Of a stretch of 10,062 nucleotides of DNA, positions 1 through 7,772 are shown one piece after another. The notes beneath the pieces are model-generated. The model worked only from the letters and a program-made list of their open reading frames with translations, was not told the origin of the DNA and ran no database searches. The stretch's first letter is position 1. Each line of letters opens with the position of its first letter. Source of the stretch: Zancudomyces culisetae (Eukaryota > Kickxellomycota > Harpellomycetes > Harpellales > Legeriomycetaceae); assembly GCA_001969505.1 (NCBI GenBank), contig LSSK01001001.1, positions 1 through 10,062 on the forward strand, written 5' to 3'. Made by a program: the position numbers and the translations under genes.

Positions 1-1495
1 ATTCATAACTCTTGATTAGAATGATTTAATTAAAGATTATTTACAAGTAAAAGTGTAATAAACTCCTTATGTTGGTTAAAATAGAGTGTGTCCATGTTAT
101 AGATTATTACAGTAAGTTTGTAATTGTCATTATATTCTGCTATATACTTTAATGGCATATTAATACATGTGATGCATACAGTTTGGTATTTACCGACTTT
201 AGATGTTAAATTCACAGTTGAATTAATCTGTTCATTCTTACATACTTGATAACTATATCTTTAGTATGAAAAAAAATTAAGTTCAGAACCTCAGATTAAC
301 GTTAGCAGTATTTTTTTATCTTTGAGAACTAAAATATAAGGCTTCTAATCACTAAACAACTTCATTTTCAGGCTTAGAGTCATAAATGTTTGAAAGAAAC
401 CCAAAATAATACATGTGGATTCGGGTCGTTTTATTGAAAGTCCATATGGGTTAGATATTCTAACAAATTTCATGAAACTTCATCTAAAAAATAGTCAAAA
501 TAATGAGATTTTCATTCATACGCAAAATTCATTGAATATGGGCATTTCTTATATATTTAGGTACTGATGGTCTAAATAGTTGTTTCAATTATAGTAATAT
601 CAACTTCGCTGCGAGTTACATTACAAACTTCATGACTAACAAAGAGAAGAATTTTGGGAAATAACAGTAATATAAGAAAAAGAAATGAACACATTAGAAA
701 ATCGCTCAAAACCATAATTCACCTAAATAAAAAACAAGATGACAGCACAATCAATGGGAAAAAGCACCATAATTTAAACAGGTACTCGAAAATGAGTTTA
801 CACTTAACCTTGGGGTAGCCCATTGTAAAATCCATATTCAATCTACAACATCAGTTCAAAACAGCTTATATTAGGTCTATACTTTAATTTCAGATACAGA
901 CACTCAAGGGATTACTTTATTTATAGGTATTGAAAGTACCTAATAATAAAAATGGTTTACAAGATCAATCCTGCTGTTCTTTTAACACATAAGAGTAACT
1001 AGTGAAAAAGAGTCACGTTTAGCTAGAGGAAATTGAATAGTACATGGTTTTTAATAAAAAAATTTCGAAAATAATGAAAATTCTAAACAAATCCTGGGCT
1101 CAATAACCCATTGGCATTTCCCTAGATTAAATTAAGACATACTTGTCTTGAATTATTTGTCTTTGACATATTAATTGTGTAAATATAAGAAAAAAAAGTG
1201 TTAATATATAAATGCTCAAAATAATGAAAAAAGGTGGAAAATAAAGACTAAAATTAAGACTAAGGGCAAGAAAGATAATATCTCGAGTAATAACTAGGTA
1301 GGAGTATGTTCAATTCTTCGTTTGTCTCTTCATTACTGAAAAGCTAGGATTGAGTGGTTTGTATAACTATTTTTCCAGTTTTCTATACTCCACTCACTTC
1401 AACATATTCTGTTTTAGTATAACATAAAAATATATTTTATACGTATTTACTCCAACATCAATCACTAATACAGTTTTATTTGCCTAAATTTGATT
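1..1495. other. AT-rich stretch without a recognisable gene
   Basis: I find no convincing gene on either strand. The longest minus-strand frame here (215-30, 61 codons) has the Ile/Asn/Tyr/Leu-rich composition expected of translated AT-rich noncoding DNA and resembles no family I know. No T-arm-like motif of a tRNA gene, no terminal repeat and no tandem array stands out. The right end (about 1420-1495), with AT-rich runs such as a TATATTTTATA string near 1430, could serve as 3' processing sequence for the minus-strand gene that ends at 1712 or 1496. That role is inference only. Confidence 0.5.
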
Positions 1496-1711
1496 CTAGT
1501 ACTGGATTAAAATCATGTATCTAAATCTAAAAAAATAATAAAGAAAGCGAAACTCTACTACACAACCCGAATCAATTCTAAACAAAGCGTGCCTAACCGT
1601 TGCCAATTTATGGAATGGACCAGTAAACTGAGTTTGCACGACCTCCAATATCATACTGCATATTTCCTGGGTATAATCAAGTTCGCCTAGATGAGGCATG
1701 TCATCTATCAT
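1496..1711 (-). other. Open in-frame extension beyond the TGA of the secreted His/Cys-rich gene
   Basis: On the minus strand the frame of the secreted-protein gene continues directly after its TGA for 71 codons to a TAG at 1498-1496. The first 50 or so codons do not look like translated noncoding DNA. They are richer in G and C than the flanks and encode mixed residues (Asp, Pro, His, Gly, Glu, Gln, Val), including a Cys in the string ELDYTQEICSMILEVVQTQF. The last 20 codons turn into a Phe/Tyr/Ile-rich run typical of AT-rich noncoding DNA. The simplest reading is that the ancestral gene extended through this region and was cut short by a nonsense change. Stop-codon readthrough, or a sequencing error at the TGA, would look the same. 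Confidence 0.35.
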
Positions 1712-2119
1712 TCAGTTGTGTCCGGTGCAGAACTTTACTGTTCCTTCACCAGGCGCACCACCATCAAGCCTACATGAATCAATATTAGGTAAATGGTAGC
1801 ACCTACCTGGATGAATTGTTTTGGAGCCAATTCCATTTCTATAGTAGTTTGTATTAAACATTTCGATATTCATACTCTTGTGATGGTGATGATGATGGTG
1901 ATGATCATGACCATGATCATAATGATGATGACAACCACAGTGTTTGAGTTTGTAGTCCGCTTCTCCGTCTGCATTAGCCGCCTGGGCACCTGCAATGGTG
2001 ACATTGGCATTGGCAATCTGACCATCTGGGATGTTAGCACCAGCCACAAGCTTTGAGGAAATCAAAAGTGCGCTTGTCAACAGAATGTTCACCATTTTTA
2101 CTTTTTTGAGTTTTTCCAA
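1712..2119 (-). CDS. Small secreted histidine- and cysteine-rich protein (135 aa), function unknown
   Basis: I do not recognise a named family. The 135-residue product begins with a basic segment (MEKLKKVK) and a hydrophobic core (residues 9-27) ending in LVAGA, which fits a cleavable signal peptide with processing near Ala28. A second Met at residue 9 would give an equally good signal peptide. Residues 29-56 are Ala/Asn/Gly-rich. Next come C61-G-C63 and a His/Asp block (residues 64-80, ending in eight consecutive His). The C-terminal part holds Cys107, Cys116 and Cys131, so there are five Cys in total, an odd number for a secreted disulfide protein. The His block and the CGC motif suggest metal binding, which is inference. 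A TATA box lies about 80 bases upstream. The frame reopens immediately after the TGA, so the protein may be a truncated version of a longer one. Confidence 0.6.
   Translation of the reverse strand: MEKLKKVKMVNILLTSALLISSKLVAGANIPDGQIANANVTIAGAQAANADGEADYKLKHCGCHHHYDHGHDHHHHHHHHKSMNIEMFNTNYYRNGIGSKTIHPGRCYHLPNIDSCRLDGGAPGEGTVKFCTGHN
1880..1930 (-). repeat. CAT/CAC histidine-codon repeat within the secreted-protein gene
   Basis: On the minus strand this is a run of CAT and CAC codons, interrupted by Tyr, Asp and Gly codons, encoding residues 64-80 with eight consecutive His at the end. The mixture of CAT and CAC rather than a pure triplet repeat suggests the His residues are kept by selection on the protein, although slippage may have built the tract. 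Length variation between strains would be expected. Confidence 0.8.
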
Positions 2120-2199
2120 GTCTAATTTGTTTTTATCTAGGATAAAGTTCTAAATACTTTTGGAGTGTAGAGAAATGAGTTATACAAAAAAACTTGAAC

Positions 2200-2207
2200 C
2201 TTTTATA
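2200..2207 (-). promoter_or_regulatory. TATA box of the secreted-protein gene
   Basis: Read on the minus strand this is TATAAAAG, about 80 bases upstream of the ATG at 2119. The spacing suits a yeast TATA box with a short leader. A second AT-rich TATA-like string (TTTATATA on the minus strand, 2245-2238) lies further upstream. The assignment rests on sequence and position only. Confidence 0.45.
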
Positions 2208-2640
2208 CTCTTTTCTTTCCTCTTAAATTTCAGTTTGTATATAAATGGTGTATTGTATTCATAGCTACAGAGTAGTTATTGAGTAGTGACTGTAGGTTTA
2301 GAGTTGATTAATTATATTTTATTGGAGATCAAATATGTATATTTACTAGGGTTCATAGCTGACTCTGGCATTGTTGGTATATTTTCTGACCACTTATGTA
2401 ACTGCTTTAATTTATGTCTATTATTTTAAATAATAGTTATTAGTCTATACACATTAACGATCTACATATAAATTATAACATGCTGATTAGCGCATAATAT
2501 GACCAGTTTCAAAATTGATGTTCATACTAACGATTCAATACTTTCAGGATTACTATTTCAAAGTAAGAGGTGTATTTATTTAGTTAACTATTATTGTTAA
2601 AAGTATTCGAACAAATACATTTTCATAAAAGAAAAAGTAG
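2208..2640. other. AT-rich intergenic stretch without a recognisable gene
   Basis: No open frame of note and no repeat stands out. The left end is presumably the promoter of the minus-strand secreted-protein gene, and the remainder is featureless AT-rich DNA. Confidence 0.4.
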
Positions 2641-2958
2641 GGAAAAAGGCATCATGAACAAGTTCATATACAAAATTTAATAGGTATAGTCGCTACTCAA
2701 CTTGAAAAATGGCAATTTATATATATGATCATCTATTCCACTCGATTCAATCCCCTTTTCCTACTCTCGGATACCATAGTTGTTCGTAATAAGTATTGGA
2801 GGCTACATCAGTACACTCCAGCTAATTTTGCGAAAATTAAGCGATTGCCCAAGACCTACAACATAATATGCAACAATTCAATATTAATTTTGGCTAGATC
2901 AGTTTCTAGCATTTTCGGAAAATCAATATTTAAAGTTGAAGGGAAAGTTGAATTATAA
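2641..2958 (+). other. Unassigned open frame (105 codons open; 77 codons from the first ATG)
   Basis: A plus-strand frame is open from just after a TAG at 2638-2640 to a TAA at 2956-2958, with its only early ATG at 2725, giving 77 residues. From about 2730 to 2950 it encodes a mixed composition (Arg, Pro, Trp, His, Ser, Val) less biased than most frames in this AT-rich half, for example NKYWRLHQYTPANFAKIKRL. I recognise no domain, signal peptide or convincing membrane segment. The ATG sits inside a TATATATATG string, leaving no obvious separate promoter. It could be a small gene, a remnant of a larger one whose 5' end is lost, or chance. I favour remnant or chance. Confidence 0.2.
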
Positions 2959-4296
2959 CACTTGGGTAGGGTAGTCTAATATCGTTCAATAAAACAATTT
3001 AAAGGAATAAAAAATAAATGTTAAAAAGAGCGATAAAGAAAATCATAACTTAGTAGGGTCAAAAGCATATTGGTTGTTTCAAGGTCATAATCTAGAAAAG
3101 AGGTATAGAAATTTTTGTGATCTTCAAATGAAGCATAAAGTACTTTTTTTAAAGACTATTTGAATCGATGGTACATAGAGCGCTAGATGGTGAGTTTTCT
3201 CTTTCCAGTAGTGCTTAATAACAATCTTTGTAGTGAGCCAAATCCTGTTGGGTGTAATAATAAATAAATTGGTATTGTAAAAAGAGCATGACAGAACCCG
3301 AGTATGAGCATAAATTAAGCATATAGAATCATACCAAAAAGCCAATTATTTTTTGGTTTAAAATTACTCATATCGGTAACTGAATGTTTGCATGAACTCT
3401 AGAGCAGTAACTAGGTTATGTGTTTTTTGGGGGAGTATTTACCATAAAGAACTGTATTTCAAAACATAAACTACATAGTTTTTATACAAAGTAAATGGTT
3501 CTTCAAGATAATAGCAATTGTAAAGGGGAACAAAAAAAAGTCGTAAGATCAAATATGCTTTTAGGGGTATAACCATCTGTAGTAACTGTTGAACTAGGCT
3601 TTAGGATTTGTAGTTACAATAGAGCTGAACACGTAGCATTATTTGGTATTTATTTTTTGTTTAATACATAAAAAATCCGCTGAATTTTACAACTAAACTG
3701 TTTTGGCTTTCAAGTTATCAAAACCACAGCATAATACCAATTTATAACTATATTCAATGATTTTTATTACTTACATTTCAACAAAAGGAAACATTTACAA
3801 TGATATTATGTATTCATCATTAAGTTACACCAAACTGTAGTATTGGTATTTGAAATGCGAGACCGCTGTCTGAAAAATAAATCTAGTAATCTAGTAATCA
3901 AATACGCTTTTACTTTTCACTCCTTTTAACATTAGCAAAAAAAGTGAAACTGTCTTTGGTGAATAATTTACTAATGCTAAACTTTCGCTAATTCGTAGCA
4001 CTACAGAAAAACATAAACAACTATACTGCCTTTGTAACCTCGCTTTGAAAACATATATTATATTTATTTTTTCCTACCAGATCCAATCATTTTCTTATTC
4101 AACCAAAAAAGAGTTTGTTGGTATATTTATTGATGTTGAATTGACTACATTTCTTTGCAAAGAATCATTAACCTTTGAATATTTAACAATAAAGTTCATT
4201 ATATTTTGCACTATACCACCAAATTCGTTTATTAAAAGAAATTAACAAGTATAGAGTATATCTACAACTGGAATAAAAAATTCACCGGTACTGAAT
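2959..4296. other. AT-rich stretch without a recognisable gene
   Basis: Short frames occur on both strands: minus 3345-3124 with 73 codons, and a plus frame 4045-4245 that begins with TTG rather than ATG. Their products are Ile/Phe/Tyr/Lys-rich and match no family I know. A short direct repeat (TCTAGTAA twice, around 3881-3898) is the only repetition I noticed. I see no tRNA, transposon end or other RNA gene. Confidence 0.4.
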
Positions 4297-4788
4297 ATGG
4301 CAACCGCTTCAAGTATAAAAATACCATCGTCAACCACGATAAAGAGGCTAACAAACATCATCTTTTTTATAATATTTATAAGACCTAGTGTATTATATAT
4401 ATTTGACTTTTTATTCGATACTATCATGTCATCTTTGATTGTTAACGAAGTAGTCTTAGGCGAGGTTGTAGCTGTTATCATGCTATCCATGTGGGTTTAC
4501 AAAGAATACGCTATTGAGAAAATGAAAAGCGACAGGGCTGATAAACACTTCAAAGTCGAAGCAAAGTTAAAAATACTCGAGATTCAGGCCAATCATGGTG
4601 GTCAAAACTCAATAAACTGGAAAAGTGAGAAAGAGGATGTATTTGCCGACTAAAATACTAATATCAAGAAAAAATTCGAGGAATAAGAGTTAAAGGATGA
4701 AAAAGTCAATAGTTTGCATAACGAAGGATTGAACAAACATTTTACGCTCAATCCCAGCCTGCAAAGTACTATCGGAGACACGATTTAA
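4297..4788 (+). pseudogene. Probable pseudogene of a small membrane/coiled-coil protein, weakly OPA3-like
   Basis: From an ATG at 4297 the frame is open for 118 codons to a TAA at 4651-4653. The same frame then continues for 10 codons to a second TAA (4684-4686) and 33 more codons to a third (4786-4788). The segments after both stops stay protein-like and hydrophilic (ELKDEKVNSLHNEGL; NKHFTLNPSLQS), so the two internal stops look like nonsense changes in one 163-codon gene. Visible features are a hydrophobic stretch at residues 21-44, a second at about 50-66, then a charged region with coiled-coil character at about 67-100 and continuing past the stops. The pattern LGEVVAVIMLSMWVYKEY followed by Lys/Glu-rich sequence resembles the C-terminal half of OPA3-type mitochondrial proteins, but I do not see the conserved OPA3 N-terminus. 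OPA3 is therefore only a tentative assignment. A short expressed 118-residue protein cannot be excluded. Confidence 0.4.
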
Positions 4789-5460
4789 CTATTTACATAT
4801 TTCGGAGATGTATTTTCTTTAAGGTTTTTTATATTTGTTTTATGGTGCAATTTATCATTTAATAAAGCTGTCATCTCCGCTTATCCATATACAAATATTG
4901 GACCAATATTAATTCTTAGTCAAAAGCATTTCTATAATATTCGTTTATATGAATTACTTTTTTGTCATAAAACTAAGCAAATAATTAAAGTTGATATCAA
5001 CAAGCTTGAAATATATCTAAAGCAGATCTTTTAAAAAACAAAAATCAAATAATTAAAGAGAACTTGAAACCTTATAAAGGCTAGTGTCCGTTATTTCTTG
5101 TTTAATCTTTTACTACCATTTGAGCAAGATAATGGTGAGTGTTTTGAATGCTATGCTCTTGTCTGGTTATCCGCATAATATAGACGAGTCTTCATTTTAT
5201 TCAACTAAACAATTTATTATGACGGTTTGAATTGACAGCTAAAACCAGATAATTTTACTTTACCACACATATGTGTATATGTGATATAAAACCAACAAGA
5301 TCAAAAAAGCTTAAAACTCTCCTAGTATAAAATAAGTGGGTAAATCAGGTGCATTATGGCTCTAAAAAGAAAAAAAGAAAAAAAAAGATGATTGATCAAT
5401 AAATTCCTTGGTTTTGTACTGATTTTATTTGCTGAATCAATTTGCTGGAATAGGTAAAAT
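4789..5460. other. AT-rich stretch without a firm gene
   Basis: A TATA-like TATAAAGG (5073-5080) is followed 52 bases later by an ATG at 5132 that opens a 32-codon frame ending in TGA at 5228-5230. Its first codons read ATG-GTGAGT, so the GTGAGT could be a 5' splice site directly after the start codon, with TTGACAG (ending at 5238) as a possible acceptor. The joined frame then closes after about 17 more codons, so I do not call a gene. A 12-base palindrome ACACATATGTGT lies at 5265-5276. Nothing else stands out. Confidence 0.3.
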
Positions 5461-5478
5461 AAAAAAAAATTTTTTTTT
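5461..5478 (+). promoter_or_regulatory. A9T9 tract, possible RRPE-like element upstream of DRS1
   Basis: Nine A followed by nine T lie 175 bases upstream of the DRS1 start codon. Ribosome-biogenesis genes of yeasts commonly carry an RRPE element with an AAAAWTTTT core, which this tract contains. A poly(dA:dT) nucleosome-excluding tract is an equally good reading in such AT-rich DNA. I see no clear PAC element (GCGATGAG) upstream. Confidence 0.3.
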
Positions 5479-5652
5479 GTATAAAATATTTTTTTGGGTA
5501 TATTATTTAAACGGGCTACAAGAGACAAACACAATTATATTGTCAGCCATAATTCGAGAGCATAAATAACACAATATACTAGTTGCTGGGAAAATATTGT
5601 AATATAAGAAAAGAAATATAACAGACAGTGGCCAAGGGAAAAAAAAAGAAAA

Positions 5653-7772
5653 ATGAGGATTCAAAACGGATTTGTAATGACTATAGACGACAGCGATGAC
5701 GTGAACGATCTTGATATGGTAAGTGTATACGATATTTTAGTAATTAATGATGGCAGTAGTAGTGATAGTGGTGATAGTACCGGGTAGCAATACTTTGCAA
5801 GGGAAGGTGGAGAGGAGGAGATTTAGCCTGTTTTTAAATATTTTTGTTCTTGGGACAACAGAGTTGAAAAGTAAAAAAAAATAAAGCTAATAAACAAACG
5901 AATAAAAATTGTAAATAGAAATTTGACCTAGATAGTGGGTTCAAGTTTGAATTAGGGGAAGCGGGTCAAGAACAAAGCGCAAGTAATGGAGAGGTAGAGG
6001 TGATGGATTTCAGTTTGGCACGAGGTGGATTGGGAAAGTCGGCAGAAAGAGCAAAGTACAAAACTATAGATCAAATTATAGAAGAGAAACGAAAGAGAAA
6101 CATTGAGGAAGAAGGCGAGTCGGAAGAAGACGAAGTACAAGATGTAGTAGAGGAAGAGGGGAAAGAAAATGATAGTGTTGAAAAATCCACAAAAAAGAAA
6201 ATCAAACTAGATGAGAACGACAAACAAAACAAAACTAGTGAAAAGACTAAGACGAAGGGTGCTGGTAAAAAGAATGGAAACAAAAAATATGAGAGTGAAG
6301 ATGATAGTAGTGACAGTAGCGATAGTGAGGATGAGGCGGAAAAACAGCGAAAAAAGGAGTACTTTGCGGACCAAGAGGATGAAAGTGTTGAGAATGATGG
6401 AGAGTTGAAAAGCTTCGCGGAGATGCACTTGTCCAGATCGATAATGAAAGGGTTGACACAATTGGGGATAGCACATCCAACAAAGATTCAGAGCAAGACA
6501 ATTCCAATAGCGTTGTTGGGAAAAGATATTTGTGGTAGTGCAGTGACAGGATCGGGTAAGACGGCAGCATTTCTTGTTCCAGTACTTGAGCGACTGCTTT
6601 TCCGTCCACCAAAAGTGGCAAAGACACGAGTTTTGATTATGGCACCAACTAGAGAACTAGCGATGCAGGTACACAACGTCGCGGTGAAGCTTGCAGAGTT
6701 TACGGATATTAAGATGGCGATATGTGTGGGAGGATTATCGTTAAAAGCACAAGAGGTCGAATTGAAAAAGCGACCAGATATAGTTATTGGTACACCAGGT
6801 CGGTTGATTGATCACGTACGAAATACGACAGGGTTTAGTTTGGATGGAATAGAAATTCTGGTTATGGACGAAGCCGACCGAATGTTGGAAGATGGGTTCA
6901 AGGAAGAACTGACGCAGATTATTCAGGCATGTCCTAAGAAACGACAGACGCTGCTATTTTCAGCAACTATGACGGATAGCGTGGATCAATTGGTACGACT
7001 TTCGCTTAACAAGCCGTATCGCATTCAAGTTGATCCTCCAAAACAAACGTCAGCAAAGCTGGTACAAGAGTTTGTGCGGGTACGCAGAGAAGCCGAGCGA
7101 CCAGCAATTCTAGCGGTACTATGTAAGCGGTATTATACATCACGAACTATAATATTTTTCCAACAAAAAGCACTTGCGCATCAAATGAAGATTCTGTTTG
7201 GACTGTTTGGGCTCAACGCAGCCGAACTGCATGGAAGTTTGAGTCAGGAGCAGCGAATGGAGGCATTGGAGAAGTTTAGGGACCACAAGGTTGATTTCCT
7301 ACTGGCGACAGATGTTGCGAGTAGAGGGTTGGATATCCGCGGAATCCAGACGGTAATCAACTACACCATGCCAATGAACCATGAGGTGTATTTACATCGT
7401 GTAGGAAGAACAGCAAGAGCTGGAAGAAGTGGTAAAGCAGTAAGTTTAGTAGGAAAGGAGAATAATGATCGCAAAGTTTTGAAAAAGGCGATCAAGGCAT
7501 CATCAGCAAACAATAAACAACAACAACAACAACAACAGCTGGTACAAGTACATAAGAGTGTGGTTAAACAACGTGTGATGAATCCCGATCTGATAGCCAA
7601 GTACATATCCAAAATCGATGGCAAATTCAAACCACAAATCGACGAGATCTTGGAAGAGGAGAAACAAGCCAAAAAGATGGCAGAGTTGGAAATGCAAATA
7701 ACCAAATCTGAGAATTTGATTTTGCACGACAAGGAGATCAAATCCAGGCCTAGACGAACATGGTTCAAATAA
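5653..7772 (+). CDS. DRS1: ATP-dependent DEAD-box RNA helicase Drs1, two exons (5653-5718, 5919-7772), 639 aa
   Basis: Drs1 (human DDX27) is a nucleolar helicase needed for 25S/28S rRNA maturation and 60S subunit assembly. The spliced product has all helicase motifs: Q-motif Phe188 and Gln213, motif I AVTGSGKT (230-237), Ia PTRELA (265-270), GG (293-294), Ib TPGR (314-317), II DEAD (339-342), III SAT (370-372), QEQR (465-468), V ATDVASRGLDI (485-495), VI HRVGRTARAGR (515-525). The Drs1-specific end RPRRTWF (632-638) is present. Exon 1 supplies GFVMTIDDSDDV and exon 2 begins KFDLDSGFKFEL. Both resemble N-terminal motifs of S. cerevisiae Drs1 (FVPTISDSEDDV; DAGFKFDLDAD, from memory), so a start at 6003 would lose 50 residues. 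A Lys-rich, probable nuclear-localisation segment and an acidic Ser/Asp block (about 147-169) precede the core. The ATG at 5653 is the first in frame after a TAA at 5605 and has A at -3. The protein ends one residue after RTWF, without the basic tail of the S. cerevisiae protein (752 aa). Confidence 0.93.
5719..5918 (+). other. DRS1: Spliceosomal intron in DRS1 (phase 0)
   Basis: The donor is GTAAGT directly after codon 22 (ATG at 5716-5718). A branch-site candidate GCTAATA lies at 5886-5892. The acceptor AATAG ends at 5918 and is the first AG after the branch site, about 28 bases from the presumed branch A. Splicing joins codon 22 to AAA at 5919 in phase, and only this acceptor gives the conserved exon 2 start; the next AG (5930-5931) is out of phase. 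If the intron is kept, the frame meets a TAG at 5785-5787 after 44 codons. The splice signals fit yeast introns outside Saccharomyces. No transcript evidence is available here. Confidence 0.85.
7518..7538 (+). repeat. DRS1: CAA triplet repeat encoding seven glutamines in DRS1
   Basis: Six CAA codons and one CAG encode Gln556-562, just after the helicase core and before the C-terminal Drs1-specific region. The position is a linker where family members vary in length, so the tract is probably a neutral, slippage-prone microsatellite. Confidence 0.85.

Noticed and set aside
1793-2056. Plus-strand 87-codon frame with a Met-rich run
   Set aside because: The Met run is the antisense reading of the His-codon repeat. 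The minus strand has the signal peptide, TATA box and better composition.
2740-2760. GATTCAATCC resembling the T-arm of a tRNA gene
   Set aside because: No matching acceptor stem, anticodon arm or D-arm sequence is found at the right spacing on either side.
4242-4490. Minus-strand 82-codon frame opposite the pseudogene
   Set aside because: No recognisable motif, and the plus-strand frame continues in a protein-like way past this segment.
5693-5699. GCGATGA resembling the core of a PAC element
   Set aside because: It lies inside DRS1 exon 1, downstream of the start codon, and is the coding sequence for the conserved acidic motif.
6071-6676. Several overlapping minus-strand and plus-strand frames across the DRS1 N-terminal region
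   Set aside because: They are shadows of the purine-rich acidic/basic coding sequence of DRS1 exon 2, with low-complexity Ser/Phe or Arg/Lys products.
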